DNA of 64,000 bases from Terriglobia bacterium (GCA_020072645.1 JAIQGK010000004.1:86117-150116); one strand, 5' to 3'. Numbered from the stretch's first letter, positions 34,432 to 43,748 are shown. The notes: generated from the sequence alone by a model not told the origin. Made by a program: numbers and translations.

Positions 34432-34777
34432 CACATTGCGGCTTGTGTCCCGCGCCGCAAGCGCATAAGAACAACTGTTGCCCGGGAACATAGTTGTCCT
34501 GCAACAAAGCAACATGGCGGCTGGAACGCTGCATCCTACTTTTTAATGAAATTGGCAGCAAGGCCTGGCAGTCATTACTCGACCTGAACACTGGGAACTT
34601 GCAGCAAAACATCTTTGGGGCCTGAGCCGCGCCGATCTGGCAGCGTTGGCGGCCTCACCAACAGAGATTTTGCATCCCACAGACGATTTTAGAAAGAGCC
34701 GGCGTTTCGAGCCGGAGCAGCCGCAAAGTCCGGCAGTCCGGGCAAAGGCCGCTTCGCGCTGACCTGCGAAAAGTGCC
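34432..34777. other. Gap without a recognised gene
   Basis: This 346-base interval lies between the cytochrome gene and the convergent small gene. Short imperfect repeats are visible but no terminator with a T-tract, no RNA gene and no convincing coding frame. Confidence 0.3.
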
Positions 34778-35080
34778 TTACGCCACCGTATTCAAAGAGC
34801 AGCAGTGCGAGAGCTTGCTTTCCAGAGGTACCCAGAAGCTCTGCCATTCGCGGCTGCGTTCCGTGGCGACCATCAGCATGAGCGTTCCTTCGTCCTCTGG
34901 AACGTCTTCTACACGGTAAACAATGGGAAAGGCGAATTGATTGATCAGGCCCTCTGGACCGTAATGGACAACCGTGACGGTGTCCTCGCCGGCCAGGAGC
35001 CGATAGGCGGTGTTGGGTCTTGCTTCTGCCTGCAAAACCTCATGCAGCGTGCTCATGCTTACCATGTAACAGAGTTCCAT
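34778..35080 (-). CDS. Small protein of unknown function
   Basis: The ATG at 35080 lies behind a strong AGGAGGAGG and gives 100 aa; a TTG ten codons upstream would overlap this ribosome site. The sequence is soluble and mixed alpha/beta (STLHEVLQAEARPNTAYRLL, TVTVVHYGPEGLINQFAFPI). No family is recognised. A plus-strand frame of similar length covers the same bases but has no ribosome site, so the minus strand is preferred. Confidence 0.5.
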   Translation of the reverse strand: MELCYMVSMSTLHEVLQAEARPNTAYRLLAGEDTVTVVHYGPEGLINQFAFPIVYRVEDVPEDEGTLMLMVATERSREWQSFWVPLESKLSHCCSLNTVA

Positions 35081-35401
35081 ATGGCGGAAATCCTCCTCCT
35101 GGCTGGACAATAGCTGCCCGCCCCCGAAAGCCCATTTGTAAAACCTTCTGCTGCTTAGTGCTCTGAGTGCTTCATCCGTTTCAGAGCAACTTCATCCGTT
35201 ACCCATGGTTTTAAAAGCGCGAGATTACGGTTTCATTGGACTGAAATTAAAAGGTCTAATTTTCTATAAAAGTGGCAATCAGAGAGCACAAGGCGATGAA
35301 ATTTCGTAGATTAGAAAGGGATTGTGAAAGAAAATGTCGGGTTTGAGGCTAACCAATTATGAATAAAGATGATGATCGATGACCGGCGCGAGTGAAAATA
35401 T
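35081..35401. other. Gap without a recognised gene
   Basis: This 321-base interval is somewhat AT-rich around 35225-35400. It should hold the promoter of the small minus-strand gene. I see no repeat or RNA gene. Confidence 0.3.
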
Positions 35402-35992
35402 TTACGACTTTAGGCGCTTCAGAGCAAGCCGCGCCAGCGCTATGGATTTTTGAATCCGCGCGGCCTGTTCACGTACTCCGCCCACGCTGATGCGCAAAAA
35501 AGTGTTGCCTTTTAAAACATAGAGTGCTCCCACCATGGGGCTGCCGACCCAATAAGCCTGGTCTCCCACGCCTTTGGTGGTGCGCGGTTGCGTGGACTCA
35601 GCTTCTGCTTCTTTTGCGCCTTGGCGTCCAGCAGCCGCCTTGTCTTTTTCTTTCTCTTCAGGCTCGGGCTTGCCGGAGTGGAATTGTTTTTGCCAGAACG
35701 CGCGTGGGGAAGTGGTCCCGGAAGTTGCGATGGCTATGCTGACGGACTTGCTGGAAGAGGCGGTGCGAAAGAGGCATTGCGACATGACTAACCCGCCGGC
35801 AGGCTGTGTGCTCGGCTTAGTGTCCTGCACCGCGTCGCCTTGCACGGCCTGAATATCCGCACCGGTCAGGAGTGCGCAGGGATCCGGTCTGGATTGCTTT
35901 GGATCGTTGGGGGATTTTTGCGCGGCCGACATCACTCCGGCGAGCAGCAGGACGCAAGATATGAGTTGAAATACATTCTTCTTCATGGACAT
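35402..35992 (-). CDS. Exported protein of unknown function
   Basis: This 196-aa product has a signal peptide (VFQLISCVLLLAGVMSAAQ). The mature protein begins with DPCALLTGADIQAVQGD, reminiscent of DUF3558-like secreted proteins, and has a second Cys in MSQCLFRTA that could form a disulfide. A charged Glu/Lys-rich loop (about 105-130) precedes the C-terminal GVGDQAYWVGSPMVGALYVL segment. Two start Met codons are close together. The function is unknown. Confidence 0.7.
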   Translation of the reverse strand: MSMKKNVFQLISCVLLLAGVMSAAQKSPNDPKQSRPDPCALLTGADIQAVQGDAVQDTKPSTQPAGGLVMSQCLFRTASSSKSVSIAIATSGTTSPRAFWQKQFHSGKPEPEEKEKDKAAAGRQGAKEAEAESTQPRTTKGVGDQAYWVGSPMVGALYVLKGNTFLRISVGGVREQAARIQKSIALARLALKRLKS

Positions 35993-36080
35993 TTCCAGAC
36001 CCAGAATTTTACCTGTAGCGGAGAAAGAAACAGCCCGCGCAAAAGATATTCTTCCGCGCGGGCCTGGTGGCTACACCATA

Positions 36081-38123
36081 TTAGTGTTGGCGGTTGTCGT
36101 CGCAGTCTGGCCCACCGTGGACGCCGCTTGCGGGATCGCCGAAGCATAGTTTGCCGCCGCCTTCATCGTCACCGCTGCGAATGCCGAACTGCGTGCCATC
36201 GAAAGCAGAGAACAGCCCGCGCCCACCGGTCTGCCGCGCGATTGTCGCCAGCGCGTCTTGAGCCGTCACAGGCCCAGCCGTGGCATTTTGCGAAGGATCG
36301 GTCACGCAGGTTCCGGTGCAGCCATCGGCATAGCCCACGAGCACGCGGCCAAATTTATCCACGGTGATGTCGTTAAAGTCGAGCAGGTTGCGGCACGGAT
36401 TGCTGCCGCCGCCGTTCCAGATGCAGCCGCGCTGTACCGGGTCTGAAGGAGTGGCGTCAGAGGTCGTCCAGGTGAGCCCGCCGTTGTATGTGAATGCAAT
36501 GTAAAGATGCCAGACGCCAAGGAAGTCTGCGGATTGCGTATCGCCAAGGCTGGGTGTGCCGAGAAAAGCAAAAGCTGCGCGATTGTCGTCTCCGGCCACG
36601 ACTTCAGCGAACTCGGCGTTTTGAATGCCGAAGGGAGTTCCAGCGTCCTGAGATTTCGACCAGTGCAGGCCGCGATCATGCGACACGGCAATCTTGGCAT
36701 GGCCGTCAGAGTTCACGTAGCCAAAATAAATCGTATTGTTCTTGCCCGCGGAAACAGAGGGATCGCTGGTGGAACTGGTAGCATCCGGCACGGTGCGCAC
36801 AACCCAGGTCAAACCATTATCAGTGGAAACGGCAACGCCGGCGCGGCTGACGCCTGCTGTGTCCTGGCATTTTTCATTGGGGACGTAGGCTGTGCCGTCT
36901 GGCGATACGCGAACGTGGCCGTGCAGGCCGCCGCAAGTTCCCGGCGCTATGGGCTTGTCCACCCCGTTGACGGTAGTGAATGTGTAGATAGGAACGCCCG
37001 GACCAAATGTGACGCCGCCATCGTCACTGCGTGAGCAGAATGCCGTGGCGATATCCTGCGAGCAGTAATAAATTGCGTGCGGATAAGTATGTACAGCCGG
37101 CGCGGGAGAAGCGTATGGACCTCCGCCAACCGTCTGGTGATCGACGCCCGCTGGCTGCCCTGAACCTTGCGTGGGAAGCCAGTCGTCTCCGTCATCGTCA
37201 GTAAATGAAAGCTCGCTGGTTACGCCGTTGAGCTGCGAAGAGAATGTGCGGTTCGTGCCACCCATGTGGCCATCGTCAGTAAAGAGAATGGGATCAAGGC
37301 TGACACGCGCGAAAGGCGAGCGCTTGTCTTCCCAGGTTGAAGTTGCGGGAGTGACAGTGTCATTAAAGGTGACGCGAAGCGTGTGATTTCCGGCCTCGAT
37401 AAAAGCTTTGCCGGTATTCCAATCAACGCCGATGGAAGGTTCGCCGGCCGCATGCTGGCTGGCATCAGTGGAACCGACGGATGGTGGAATATTTTCCGGA
37501 GCAGCATAGTTGACGAAAGCGGGCGCACCGGGAGCAGGTGGAGGAGGCGGCGCAGTGGTCGGTCGGGGCGCAACCGTCATGCTGACCACAGCGTGCGCAG
37601 AAACAGGAAGCGGCACCGTAGATGCCACGGAACGAATATGCCACAGTCCATCAATTGGATCTGTGAGCGTCAGATCTTCTTCACCGGGGCCAGTGCTGGT
37701 GACGTCAGGCGATCCGGGACCGTGGTCCGCCGCGTTTGGACTGATGGCAAAGACATCAAGATCGCTGGGCGCGGTGCTGTTCCATGTGTACTTAATTGTT
37801 ACTTGAACGGTGTTGGTTTGGTAAAAAGTTGCGGCGGGCGCGGGAAGCGTAATTGTCAAATCGTGGTTGTCGCACACGCCGGGCGGACAAGTGTCCTGAA
37901 TACCCACGTTGGTAACGGTGCCTGCCACGACTGGACCAAAGTCCCAGGAAACCGGTCCTGAAGTGCTGCTGATGGAAGTCACGGTCTGGGCGGAAGCCGG
38001 CTGGGCCAGAATCAAAACCAAAGCAACTGCAAGCAAAGCGAGCCAATGACTGGAGAGGCTCGCCGTCAATCTGTTTTTATTTCCTGATTTTGGGGGTGCT
38101 GAGGGGGAGGGAAGCGTTGACAT
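36081..38123 (-). CDS. Exported BNR-repeat (sialidase-like) protein
   Basis: This 680-aa protein has a signal peptide (LLAVALVLILAQPASAQ), an N-terminal beta-sandwich (about 48-190) that may be a pre-peptidase-type or jelly-roll domain, a Pro-rich linker (about 190-205), then a propeller with Asp-box motifs: STDNGLTW, SHDRGLHW and TYNGGLTW, plus RSDDGGVTF. Asp boxes are structural in sialidases and in many other propellers; I do not see the sialidase Arg triad, so catalysis is doubtful. The ATG has AGGAGA upstream. It is divergent from a TetR gene that may regulate it. Confidence 0.78.
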   Translation of the reverse strand: MSTLPSPSAPPKSGNKNRLTASLSSHWLALLAVALVLILAQPASAQTVTSISSTSGPVSWDFGPVVAGTVTNVGIQDTCPPGVCDNHDLTITLPAPAATFYQTNTVQVTIKYTWNSTAPSDLDVFAISPNAADHGPGSPDVTSTGPGEEDLTLTDPIDGLWHIRSVASTVPLPVSAHAVVSMTVAPRPTTAPPPPPAPGAPAFVNYAAPENIPPSVGSTDASQHAAGEPSIGVDWNTGKAFIEAGNHTLRVTFNDTVTPATSTWEDKRSPFARVSLDPILFTDDGHMGGTNRTFSSQLNGVTSELSFTDDDGDDWLPTQGSGQPAGVDHQTVGGGPYASPAPAVHTYPHAIYYCSQDIATAFCSRSDDGGVTFGPGVPIYTFTTVNGVDKPIAPGTCGGLHGHVRVSPDGTAYVPNEKCQDTAGVSRAGVAVSTDNGLTWVVRTVPDATSSTSDPSVSAGKNNTIYFGYVNSDGHAKIAVSHDRGLHWSKSQDAGTPFGIQNAEFAEVVAGDDNRAAFAFLGTPSLGDTQSADFLGVWHLYIAFTYNGGLTWTTSDATPSDPVQRGCIWNGGGSNPCRNLLDFNDITVDKFGRVLVGYADGCTGTCVTDPSQNATAGPVTAQDALATIARQTGGRGLFSAFDGTQFGIRSGDDEGGGKLCFGDPASGVHGGPDCDDNRQH

Positions 38124-38270
38124 TGGTTTCTCCTGAAGCGTGAATTTCTGGAGCTGGCCGAAACCTACAAAAGTGATGGCAGTAGTAGCACTACCGCTGA
38201 ACTTAAGAAGAAATATTCATGACCGGAGTTGCCAGATAGTTTTCCCAATATTTTCAATGAATTAGAGACA

Positions 38271-38302
38271 TACCACCTTGCGTTGACTTTAGGGTGGTGG
38301 TA
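38271..38302. promoter_or_regulatory. Inverted repeat around a -35-like box before the TetR gene
   Basis: TACCACC (38271-38277) and GGTGGTA (38296-38302) form an inverted repeat surrounding TTGACT (38283-38288). A related GTAGTAGCACTACC lies near 38184, close to the divergent BNR gene. These are plausible TetR binding sites controlling both genes. Confidence 0.4.
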
Positions 38303-38343
38303 CTACTTCATTGTGCGACTCTGCTTCTTCCGAAAGAAGGACT

Positions 38344-38994
38344 ATGGCATCCGTTCCTAACCCGCTGACTTCCAAAGGCCCCGCTGCCGAGCGCATATTG
38401 AAAGCCGCCAAAGCACTATTTGCGGAATCGGGCTTTGAAAACACCAGCACAATTTCAATCGCACGAATGGCGCAAACCAGCGAATCGCAGTTGATTAAGC
38501 ACTTTGGCAGCAAAGAGGGACTGCTCGAGGCGATATTTGAGGACGGGTGGAACCACATCGCCCAGGCTTTTGGCACTCTGGAATACATCCCGGCTCCTAG
38601 TTCCAAATTGCAGGCCCTGGTGGGATTGATTCTCTCCAAGCTGGAAGAAGACGAACAGCTCAAACAATTATTTTTGCTTGAAGGCCGCAGAATCCGCAAA
38701 GAAGGCCACATGGTCCTAATGACCAAGGGCTTCCTGGGGCTGGTGAACACGGCGGACAGATTGCTCAAGGAAATGCGCGACCTGGGACAGCTCCGTTCCG
38801 ATCTGAATATTGAAGGCATGCGCTCCGCGCTGATTGGAATGATGGAAGGACTGTTGCGCGACAGAATGCTCTCCGGCAGAATTCCTTATGCATCGTCCTA
38901 CACAGCGGAGGACATCCGAAAATTATTTCTTCACGTTCTGCATTCGTTCTCTGCCACTCCCGACTATCTCTCAAACCACGCGAAGCCTGCATAG
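38344..38994 (+). CDS. TetR/AcrR family transcriptional regulator
   Basis: From the ATG at 38344 this is 216 aa; a GTG 11 codons upstream is possible. The N-terminal helix-turn-helix is clear: AAERILKAAKALFAESGFEN, then TSTISIARMAQTSESQLIKHFGSKEGLLEAIF. The C-terminal ligand-binding half is helical and not classifiable. The stretch DLNIEGMRSALIGMMEGLLRD fits the dimer interface. It is divergent from the BNR-repeat gene. Confidence 0.88.
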   Translation: MASVPNPLTSKGPAAERILKAAKALFAESGFENTSTISIARMAQTSESQLIKHFGSKEGLLEAIFEDGWNHIAQAFGTLEYIPAPSSKLQALVGLILSKLEEDEQLKQLFLLEGRRIRKEGHMVLMTKGFLGLVNTADRLLKEMRDLGQLRSDLNIEGMRSALIGMMEGLLRDRMLSGRIPYASSYTAEDIRKLFLHVLHSFSATPDYLSNHAKPA

Positions 38995-39306
38995 TGGAGA
39001 TTTTGCAGCTGACCTCTGACGACGTTCGACGATAGCGATCGTTTAATCCCACGCTCCATCCCACACAAAACTTTTTCTTCCAAAAATATTCAAGCAGTCA
39101 ATCGATTTCCATTACGAAAATTCACACATCGTAGATGCTACTGTTCATTTTCGAACGTCGACGATTCATTTCCGCACAGTTGCGTGGGACGAGTGGTTAA
39201 AGAAAACGTAAGGAGTGAGTAAGTGGGATGAGTGAACGCTAACGCGTTGATGCACTTGCAGTCTAAAAAAATATGCTAAGCCAAATTGGTTGGAACTTTT
39301 GATTGT

Positions 39307-39323
39307 TTGGCATCGTCTTTGCA
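39307..39323 (+). promoter_or_regulatory. Sigma-54 promoter (-24/-12)
   Basis: TTGGCATCGTCTTTGCA has GG (39309-39310) and GC (39321-39322) separated by exactly ten bases and a full TTGCA at -12. It lies 270 bases before the small exported protein at 39592, within the 597-base gap 38995-39591, which shows no gene. Confidence 0.65.
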
Positions 39324-39591
39324 AGTGAGAAGAGAAGAACAAGAGCACGACAAGAGTTGAAAATGTAGCACTTAGGTTCACGGGGTTCAGGGAATGTTCG
39401 CGCCCACGGTTTTGGCGGCCCCAGGCGAGAACAGTCCCCGGAAATCGGCACGCATACGCGCGCCTGTTTCTTAACCCACGCCCAAGAATTGTAGGTCATC
39501 AGGCAATGAATTGAAAACTTCATTGCTGATGGAAAAAGGCCGCCCTCAACCGGTTCCCGCCGAACAGCGGGAAAGAATCAAAGGAGCGGTA

Positions 39592-39993
39592 ATGAAGTCC
39601 ACGTTATTTTCCCGGATCATATTCGCAACACTGGCGCTGGCATTGACCACGAGCGCTTTTGCAGCCAGCGATTCCCATAAAAGCAGCTTTGAGATTTCCG
39701 CCGCCACACAGGTGAACGGCACAACTTTGCCCGCGGGCGAATACACCGCCCAGTGGGAAGGCGCCGGGCCAACGGTGCAGGTAAACATTATGCAAGGCAA
39801 AAAAGTAGTGGCCACCGCGCCGGCGCAGGTAATTGCCCTGGACAGCAAAGCCAGCGAGACGCAGGCGGAAGTATCCAACGGAACCAAAGGCGAGCGCGAA
39901 CTGAAGGCGTTGCAATTTGCGGGGAAGAAAGTCTCTCTGCAATTGGGAACGGAATCAGCTACGGCGCAGAGCAAAACAGCTTCAACAAACTGA
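39592..39993 (+). CDS. Small exported protein of unknown function
   Basis: The ATG at 39592 follows AAAGGAG and gives 133 aa; the longer frame from 39511 would place this ribosome site inside the gene. A signal peptide (IIFATLALALTTSAFAA) precedes a beta-rich domain with TTLPAGEYTAQWEGAGPTVQ and MQGKKVVATAPAQVIALDS, ending in a polar tail. The Leu-Pro-Ala-Gly-Glu-Tyr core is familiar from acidobacterial periplasmic proteins of unknown role. It is probably expressed from the sigma-54 site upstream. Confidence 0.72.
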   Translation: MKSTLFSRIIFATLALALTTSAFAASDSHKSSFEISAATQVNGTTLPAGEYTAQWEGAGPTVQVNIMQGKKVVATAPAQVIALDSKASETQAEVSNGTKGERELKALQFAGKKVSLQLGTESATAQSKTASTN

Positions 39994-40142
39994 GAACCGC
40001 CGGAATCAATTTGCTTTTACAGGGAGCAGGCAACTGCTCCCTTGCTTTGCAGTTCAAAGCTAATGAACTGGACCATTCACCGGGTATATAGAGGTTGCGC
40101 AGCGAGCGCGGAGATGGCTGGCGCTTTGCTGCGACGAGACCA

Positions 40143-40158
40143 GGAGTACTAGTACTCC
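40143..40158. promoter_or_regulatory. Perfect 16-bp palindrome before the PA2779-like gene
   Basis: GGAGTACTAGTACTCC is a perfect inverted repeat 71 bases upstream of the ATG at 40229, with a TATACT (40186-40191) between. It could be an operator, or by chance a self-complementary remnant. Confidence 0.4.
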
Positions 40159-40228
40159 GGTAAAAGTGCTCGCAATACGGTCATGTATACTTTCTATCTG
40201 GCCGGAACATTAGTGGAGGAGCTTGACT

Positions 40229-40633
40229 ATGCATTTTGATTTGCGGCAATCCCTGCGGATGGCAATTGCCACCGTTCTGGTTGCACTCTTCATTGTTCCC
40301 ACGGAGGCGCTTGCGCAAAGCCACGTGGTCAGCCCCGCGGACCTGCAAAAGGCAGCAACTGCAGCGTCGCAGGTAAGACAGCACAACCTGGATTCAATTC
40401 AACGCCTGTTGTCAACGCCGACGGCTGAAAAGGCCCTGAAGTCGGCGAAGATGGACACGCAGCAGGTGAAAACCGCGGTCTCAACCCTTAACGATCAGGA
40501 ACTGGCCCAATTGGCGGCGCGGGCCGACAAAGCACAGGCTGACTTTTATGCCGGCGATCTCAGTGAACGCGATTTGATCCTGATTATTCTCGGCATCGCG
40601 GTGCTGGTGCTGATTATCGTAGCTGTCCGCTAG
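40229..40633 (+). CDS. PA2779-like membrane-anchored protein
   Basis: This is 134 aa from the ATG behind GGAGGA. It has a signal peptide (ATVLVALFIVPTEALAQ), a helical middle (LQKAATAASQVRQHNLDSIQ, MDTQQVKTAVSTLNDQELAQLA) and a C-terminal transmembrane helix (LILIILGIAVLVLIIVAV). This matches the PA2779/DUF6627 family layout, which is known to sit beside PA2778 cysteine peptidases, as here. The conserved 'L-x-D-x-E-L-x-x-L' motif is seen as LNDQELAQL. The function is unknown; the pairing suggests a substrate or membrane partner of the peptidase. Confidence 0.75.
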   Translation: MHFDLRQSLRMAIATVLVALFIVPTEALAQSHVVSPADLQKAATAASQVRQHNLDSIQRLLSTPTAEKALKSAKMDTQQVKTAVSTLNDQELAQLAARADKAQADFYAGDLSERDLILIILGIAVLVLIIVAVR

Positions 40634-40643
40634 AAATATCTTC

Positions 40644-41186
40644 ATGGCACGAAATATGCCGCAGAGACTCATTTGTATCCTGTGTCTCTGCGGCTTTGTC
40701 TTTGCCGCAACACACGGCGTGTGGCTGGACGTCCCTTTTATTAAGCAGGAAAAAGATGGTTGCGGCGCAGCCAGCATCGCCATGGTGATGCAGTACTGGC
40801 GCAAGCAACAGGCCAAGGAAATTGACGCTGCCTCTGATGCGGTGGAAATCCAGCGTGCGCTTTATTCCCGCAAAGACCATGGCGTTCGCGCTTCAGACCT
40901 GGAACATTATTTCCAGCAAAACGGCTTCCAGACTTTTGCCTTCGGGGGGAAGTGGGATGATTTGAAACAGCATCTGGAAAAAGGGCGTCCACTGATTGCC
41001 GCACTAAAGCCCTCGTCCTTAGAAAGTTCACTGCACTTTGTGGTGGTGGTCGGCATTGATCCTGCTGAAGGAGTGGTTTATCTGAATGATGCCGCGCAGC
41101 GCAAGCTTCTGAAGCAGGACCGCACGAGTTTTGAAAAGCAGTGGAGCGCCGTGGGCCATTGGACGCTGCTGGCGCTGCCGAAGTGA
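40644..41186 (+). CDS. PA2778-like exported cysteine peptidase (C39-like)
   Basis: This 180-aa product has an N-terminal signal (LICILCLCGFVFAATHG). The papain-like C39 fold is indicated by Cys40 in KDGCGAASIAMVMQYW and His131 in SLHFVVVVGIDPAEGVVYLND, with the Asp/Asn following. It starts 10 bases after the PA2779-like gene and overlaps the TPR gene by four bases (GTGA). It probably cleaves a peptide in the periplasm; the substrate is unknown. C39 domains otherwise process double-Gly leader peptides, but no such precursor is seen. Confidence 0.82.
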   Translation: MARNMPQRLICILCLCGFVFAATHGVWLDVPFIKQEKDGCGAASIAMVMQYWRKQQAKEIDAASDAVEIQRALYSRKDHGVRASDLEHYFQQNGFQTFAFGGKWDDLKQHLEKGRPLIAALKPSSLESSLHFVVVVGIDPAEGVVYLNDAAQRKLLKQDRTSFEKQWSAVGHWTLLALPK

Positions 41187-42874
41187 TAAGTTCACGAAAA
41201 ATTCTTCGCGTTTGCGTGCTGCTGGTGGCAACGCTGGGCTATTTGCACGGCTGGGCGCAGACAAATCCCACGCCCGCAGCCAAACAACTTTTTGAGCAGG
41301 AGAGATGGAGCGATCTGGCGCAGCTATTGCAGCAATCGCCCCGCAACAATGCCGATCTTGATTATTACTATGGTGTCGCGCTGGCGCACCTTGAGCGCTG
41401 GGCGGAAGCGGGCAAAGCACTCTCTGACGGCCAGCGGCTTGCTCCAAACGATAAGCGCTTTCCGATCGAGCTGGCCGGCGTGGCGTTTAAGCAGAAGAAA
41501 TATGGTGAGGCCCGGCATGATCTCCATCGCGCGTTGCGGCTTGATGCGAAGGATGAGTACGCCAATGAATTTCTGGCGACGGTTTATTTCCTTGAAGGCA
41601 ATCTGGAGGCGGCGCTCAAGTATTGGAACCGCATAGGGAAGCCACAGGTCACTGAGGTGCGAAGCGAGCCGGCGTTAAAAGTGCGTCCGGCGCTGCTGGA
41701 CCATGCGTTCGCTTTTGCGCCCGCCAGCACGTTGACGCTGGAGGAATTGCTGGCCAGCAACTTTCGGCTGCGCGGCCTGGAAATTTTTTCCACGTACAAG
41801 CTGAGTCTAGAAGCGCGGCCTGACGGAAAGTTTGACGCAATCCTTCGCGCGCAGGAGCTGAATGGTTTTGGCAACAGCAAGCTTCAGGCGCTGGTCCGCA
41901 TCTTCAGCGGAGCACTTTTTGAAGAGATTACGCCGGAGTATTACAACCTGCATGGCTCGGGCACGAACATTATTTCGCTGGCGCGGTTCGATACCGATAA
42001 GCGTCGCGCGGTGGCTGCGATCAACGGGCCGCTTGGAGGAAGCCCGAAATGGCGCTACCGCTTGGGCGCGGACTTCCGCAATGAAAACTGGACCGTGCAA
42101 ACGTCTTTCACTGGATCAAGCACGTTCCTGGGCGCGACGAACCTTCGGCGGGAAAGCGTGGGCGCGGAGATCACGCGGTTTGTGGGCGCGCGCTGGAGTT
42201 GGACAACCGGCGTGGAGTTTTCACACAGGGATTTCCGCAACGTTGTTCCCGGCGTGGCGTTGACGCCGGAATTGCTGGCCAAGGGCTACCAGATCAAGCA
42301 GAAAGCGCAGTTCACGTATGAGCTATGGCGGTCGCCGGAAAAACGCCTGACCATTTTCAGCAGCGGCAAGTCCCAGGCGGGACGCTTATGGTCGGAACCG
42401 GGGCAGTCTTTTGAAAAATTGCAAGGCGCAGTTGGCATGCACTGGTATCCGCGCGAGCAGGGTGACGATTATGAAATGCAATGGCGCGCGCATGCCGGCA
42501 AGACGTTTGGACAAATACCGTTCGATGAACTATTCCTGCTGGGCGTGGACCGTGACAATGATTTGCCTTTGCGGGCGCACATTGGAACGCGCCATGGGGA
42601 GAAAGGCAGCGCGCCGTTGGGACGGAATTATTTTCTTTCCAACTGGGAAAGCGATAGACACGTGTATTCGAACGGAATTCTGACGGTGAAGCTGGGGCCG
42701 TTTCTGGATACGGGCAAGATACTGGATTCATCGGCAGCACTTGGTCCGCATAAATGGTTGTTTGATCTTGGCCCGCAGGCGAAGCTGAATGTGCTGGGAG
42801 TGGGCGTGGTGTTGCTTTACGGGAAAGACCTGCGCACGGGGAACAACGCGTTTTATACGGATGTAACGTGGTAA
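41183..42874 (+). CDS. TPR protein with C-terminal outer-membrane-like region
   Basis: From the GTG at 41183, coupled to the preceding stop, this is 563 aa. It has a signal peptide (ILRVCVLLVATLGYLHGWAQ), TPR repeats at about 28-150 (AKQLFEQERWSDLAQLLQQS, VALAHLERWAEAGKALSDGQ, FKQKKYGEARHDLHRALRLD), then about 380 residues of Gly/aromatic-rich alternating strands ending in NAFYTDVTW. The ending resembles an outer-membrane barrel with terminal Trp. With the two upstream genes it may form an export or processing unit for a surface molecule. The role is inferred from layout only. Confidence 0.75.
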   Translation: MISSRKILRVCVLLVATLGYLHGWAQTNPTPAAKQLFEQERWSDLAQLLQQSPRNNADLDYYYGVALAHLERWAEAGKALSDGQRLAPNDKRFPIELAGVAFKQKKYGEARHDLHRALRLDAKDEYANEFLATVYFLEGNLEAALKYWNRIGKPQVTEVRSEPALKVRPALLDHAFAFAPASTLTLEELLASNFRLRGLEIFSTYKLSLEARPDGKFDAILRAQELNGFGNSKLQALVRIFSGALFEEITPEYYNLHGSGTNIISLARFDTDKRRAVAAINGPLGGSPKWRYRLGADFRNENWTVQTSFTGSSTFLGATNLRRESVGAEITRFVGARWSWTTGVEFSHRDFRNVVPGVALTPELLAKGYQIKQKAQFTYELWRSPEKRLTIFSSGKSQAGRLWSEPGQSFEKLQGAVGMHWYPREQGDDYEMQWRAHAGKTFGQIPFDELFLLGVDRDNDLPLRAHIGTRHGEKGSAPLGRNYFLSNWESDRHVYSNGILTVKLGPFLDTGKILDSSAALGPHKWLFDLGPQAKLNVLGVGVVLLYGKDLRTGNNAFYTDVTW

Positions 42875-42935
42875 AGCAATCCAACGGCTGGCGGCAGAGT
42901 ACACTTCCGCGAGCGTGAAATCGCTACAATGACGT

Positions 42936-43718
42936 ATGGCTGAAGGAGTTAAAGATTTCTACGATCAGTTGGCCGGCAGCTACCATCTTATCTTTGAAGA
43001 TTGGGAAGTTTCAATCCGTCGCCAAGCCGCAATCCTTGGAGCTATCCTTGAACGCGAGTGCGGCACTCCGGCGAGAGTAAAAGTCCTAGATTGCGCATGC
43101 GGAATTGGAACCCAAGCATTGGGTCTGGCCAAGCTGGGCTTTCAAGTCACCGCCTGCGATCTGAGTCCCTCCGCTGTGGAACGAACCCGCATGGAAGCTG
43201 ACAAAAGAGGACTGAGCGTGCGGACCTTCGCCGCAGACATGCTGAATCTAACGGAAGTCCCGGATGGAGAATTCGACGCGGTTATCTGCATGGACAACGC
43301 CCTTCCGCATCTTGAGAGCGAGCAACAACTATTTCAGGCAGTAACCCAGATGCGGCGAAAATTGCGGCTTGGCGCGCTCTTCATGGCCAGCATAAGGGAT
43401 TATGACAGTCTGGTGCGCGAGAAGCCGATGGTACAAGGACCCAATTTTTATTCTGGCGAAGAAGGCCGACGGATTGTCCATCAAGTATGGGATTGGCTGG
43501 ATGATCGCCGGTACACTTTTCATCTTTATATAACCAGGGAAATCCAAGACGAATGGGAATCCCAGCATTATGTTTCGAACTATCGCTCGATTATGAGGGA
43601 TGAATTGAGCGAAATTCTGGCAAGATCAGGATTCTCTGGGTGCCGCTGGATTCGTGCTGATGAGAGCGGATTTTACCAACCCATCGTACTGGCGAAAGCT
43701 AAGAGCACGACTCTCTAA
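42936..43718 (+). CDS. SAM-dependent methyltransferase
   Basis: This 260-aa class I methyltransferase has motif I VLDCACGIGTQALGLA, an acidic end to strand 2 in VTACDLSPSAVERTRMEA, and motif IV region EFDAVICMDNALPHL. The C-terminal part (RYTFHLYITREIQDEWESQH) resembles glycine/sarcosine N-methyltransferase-like or small-molecule methyltransferases. The exact substrate is unknown. It precedes the epimerase-like gene by 30 bases. Confidence 0.85.
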   Translation: MAEGVKDFYDQLAGSYHLIFEDWEVSIRRQAAILGAILERECGTPARVKVLDCACGIGTQALGLAKLGFQVTACDLSPSAVERTRMEADKRGLSVRTFAADMLNLTEVPDGEFDAVICMDNALPHLESEQQLFQAVTQMRRKLRLGALFMASIRDYDSLVREKPMVQGPNFYSGEEGRRIVHQVWDWLDDRRYTFHLYITREIQDEWESQHYVSNYRSIMRDELSEILARSGFSGCRWIRADESGFYQPIVLAKAKSTTL

Positions 43719-43748
43719 GCCGGTCTGTTTGCCGGTTCCTTTTACAAT

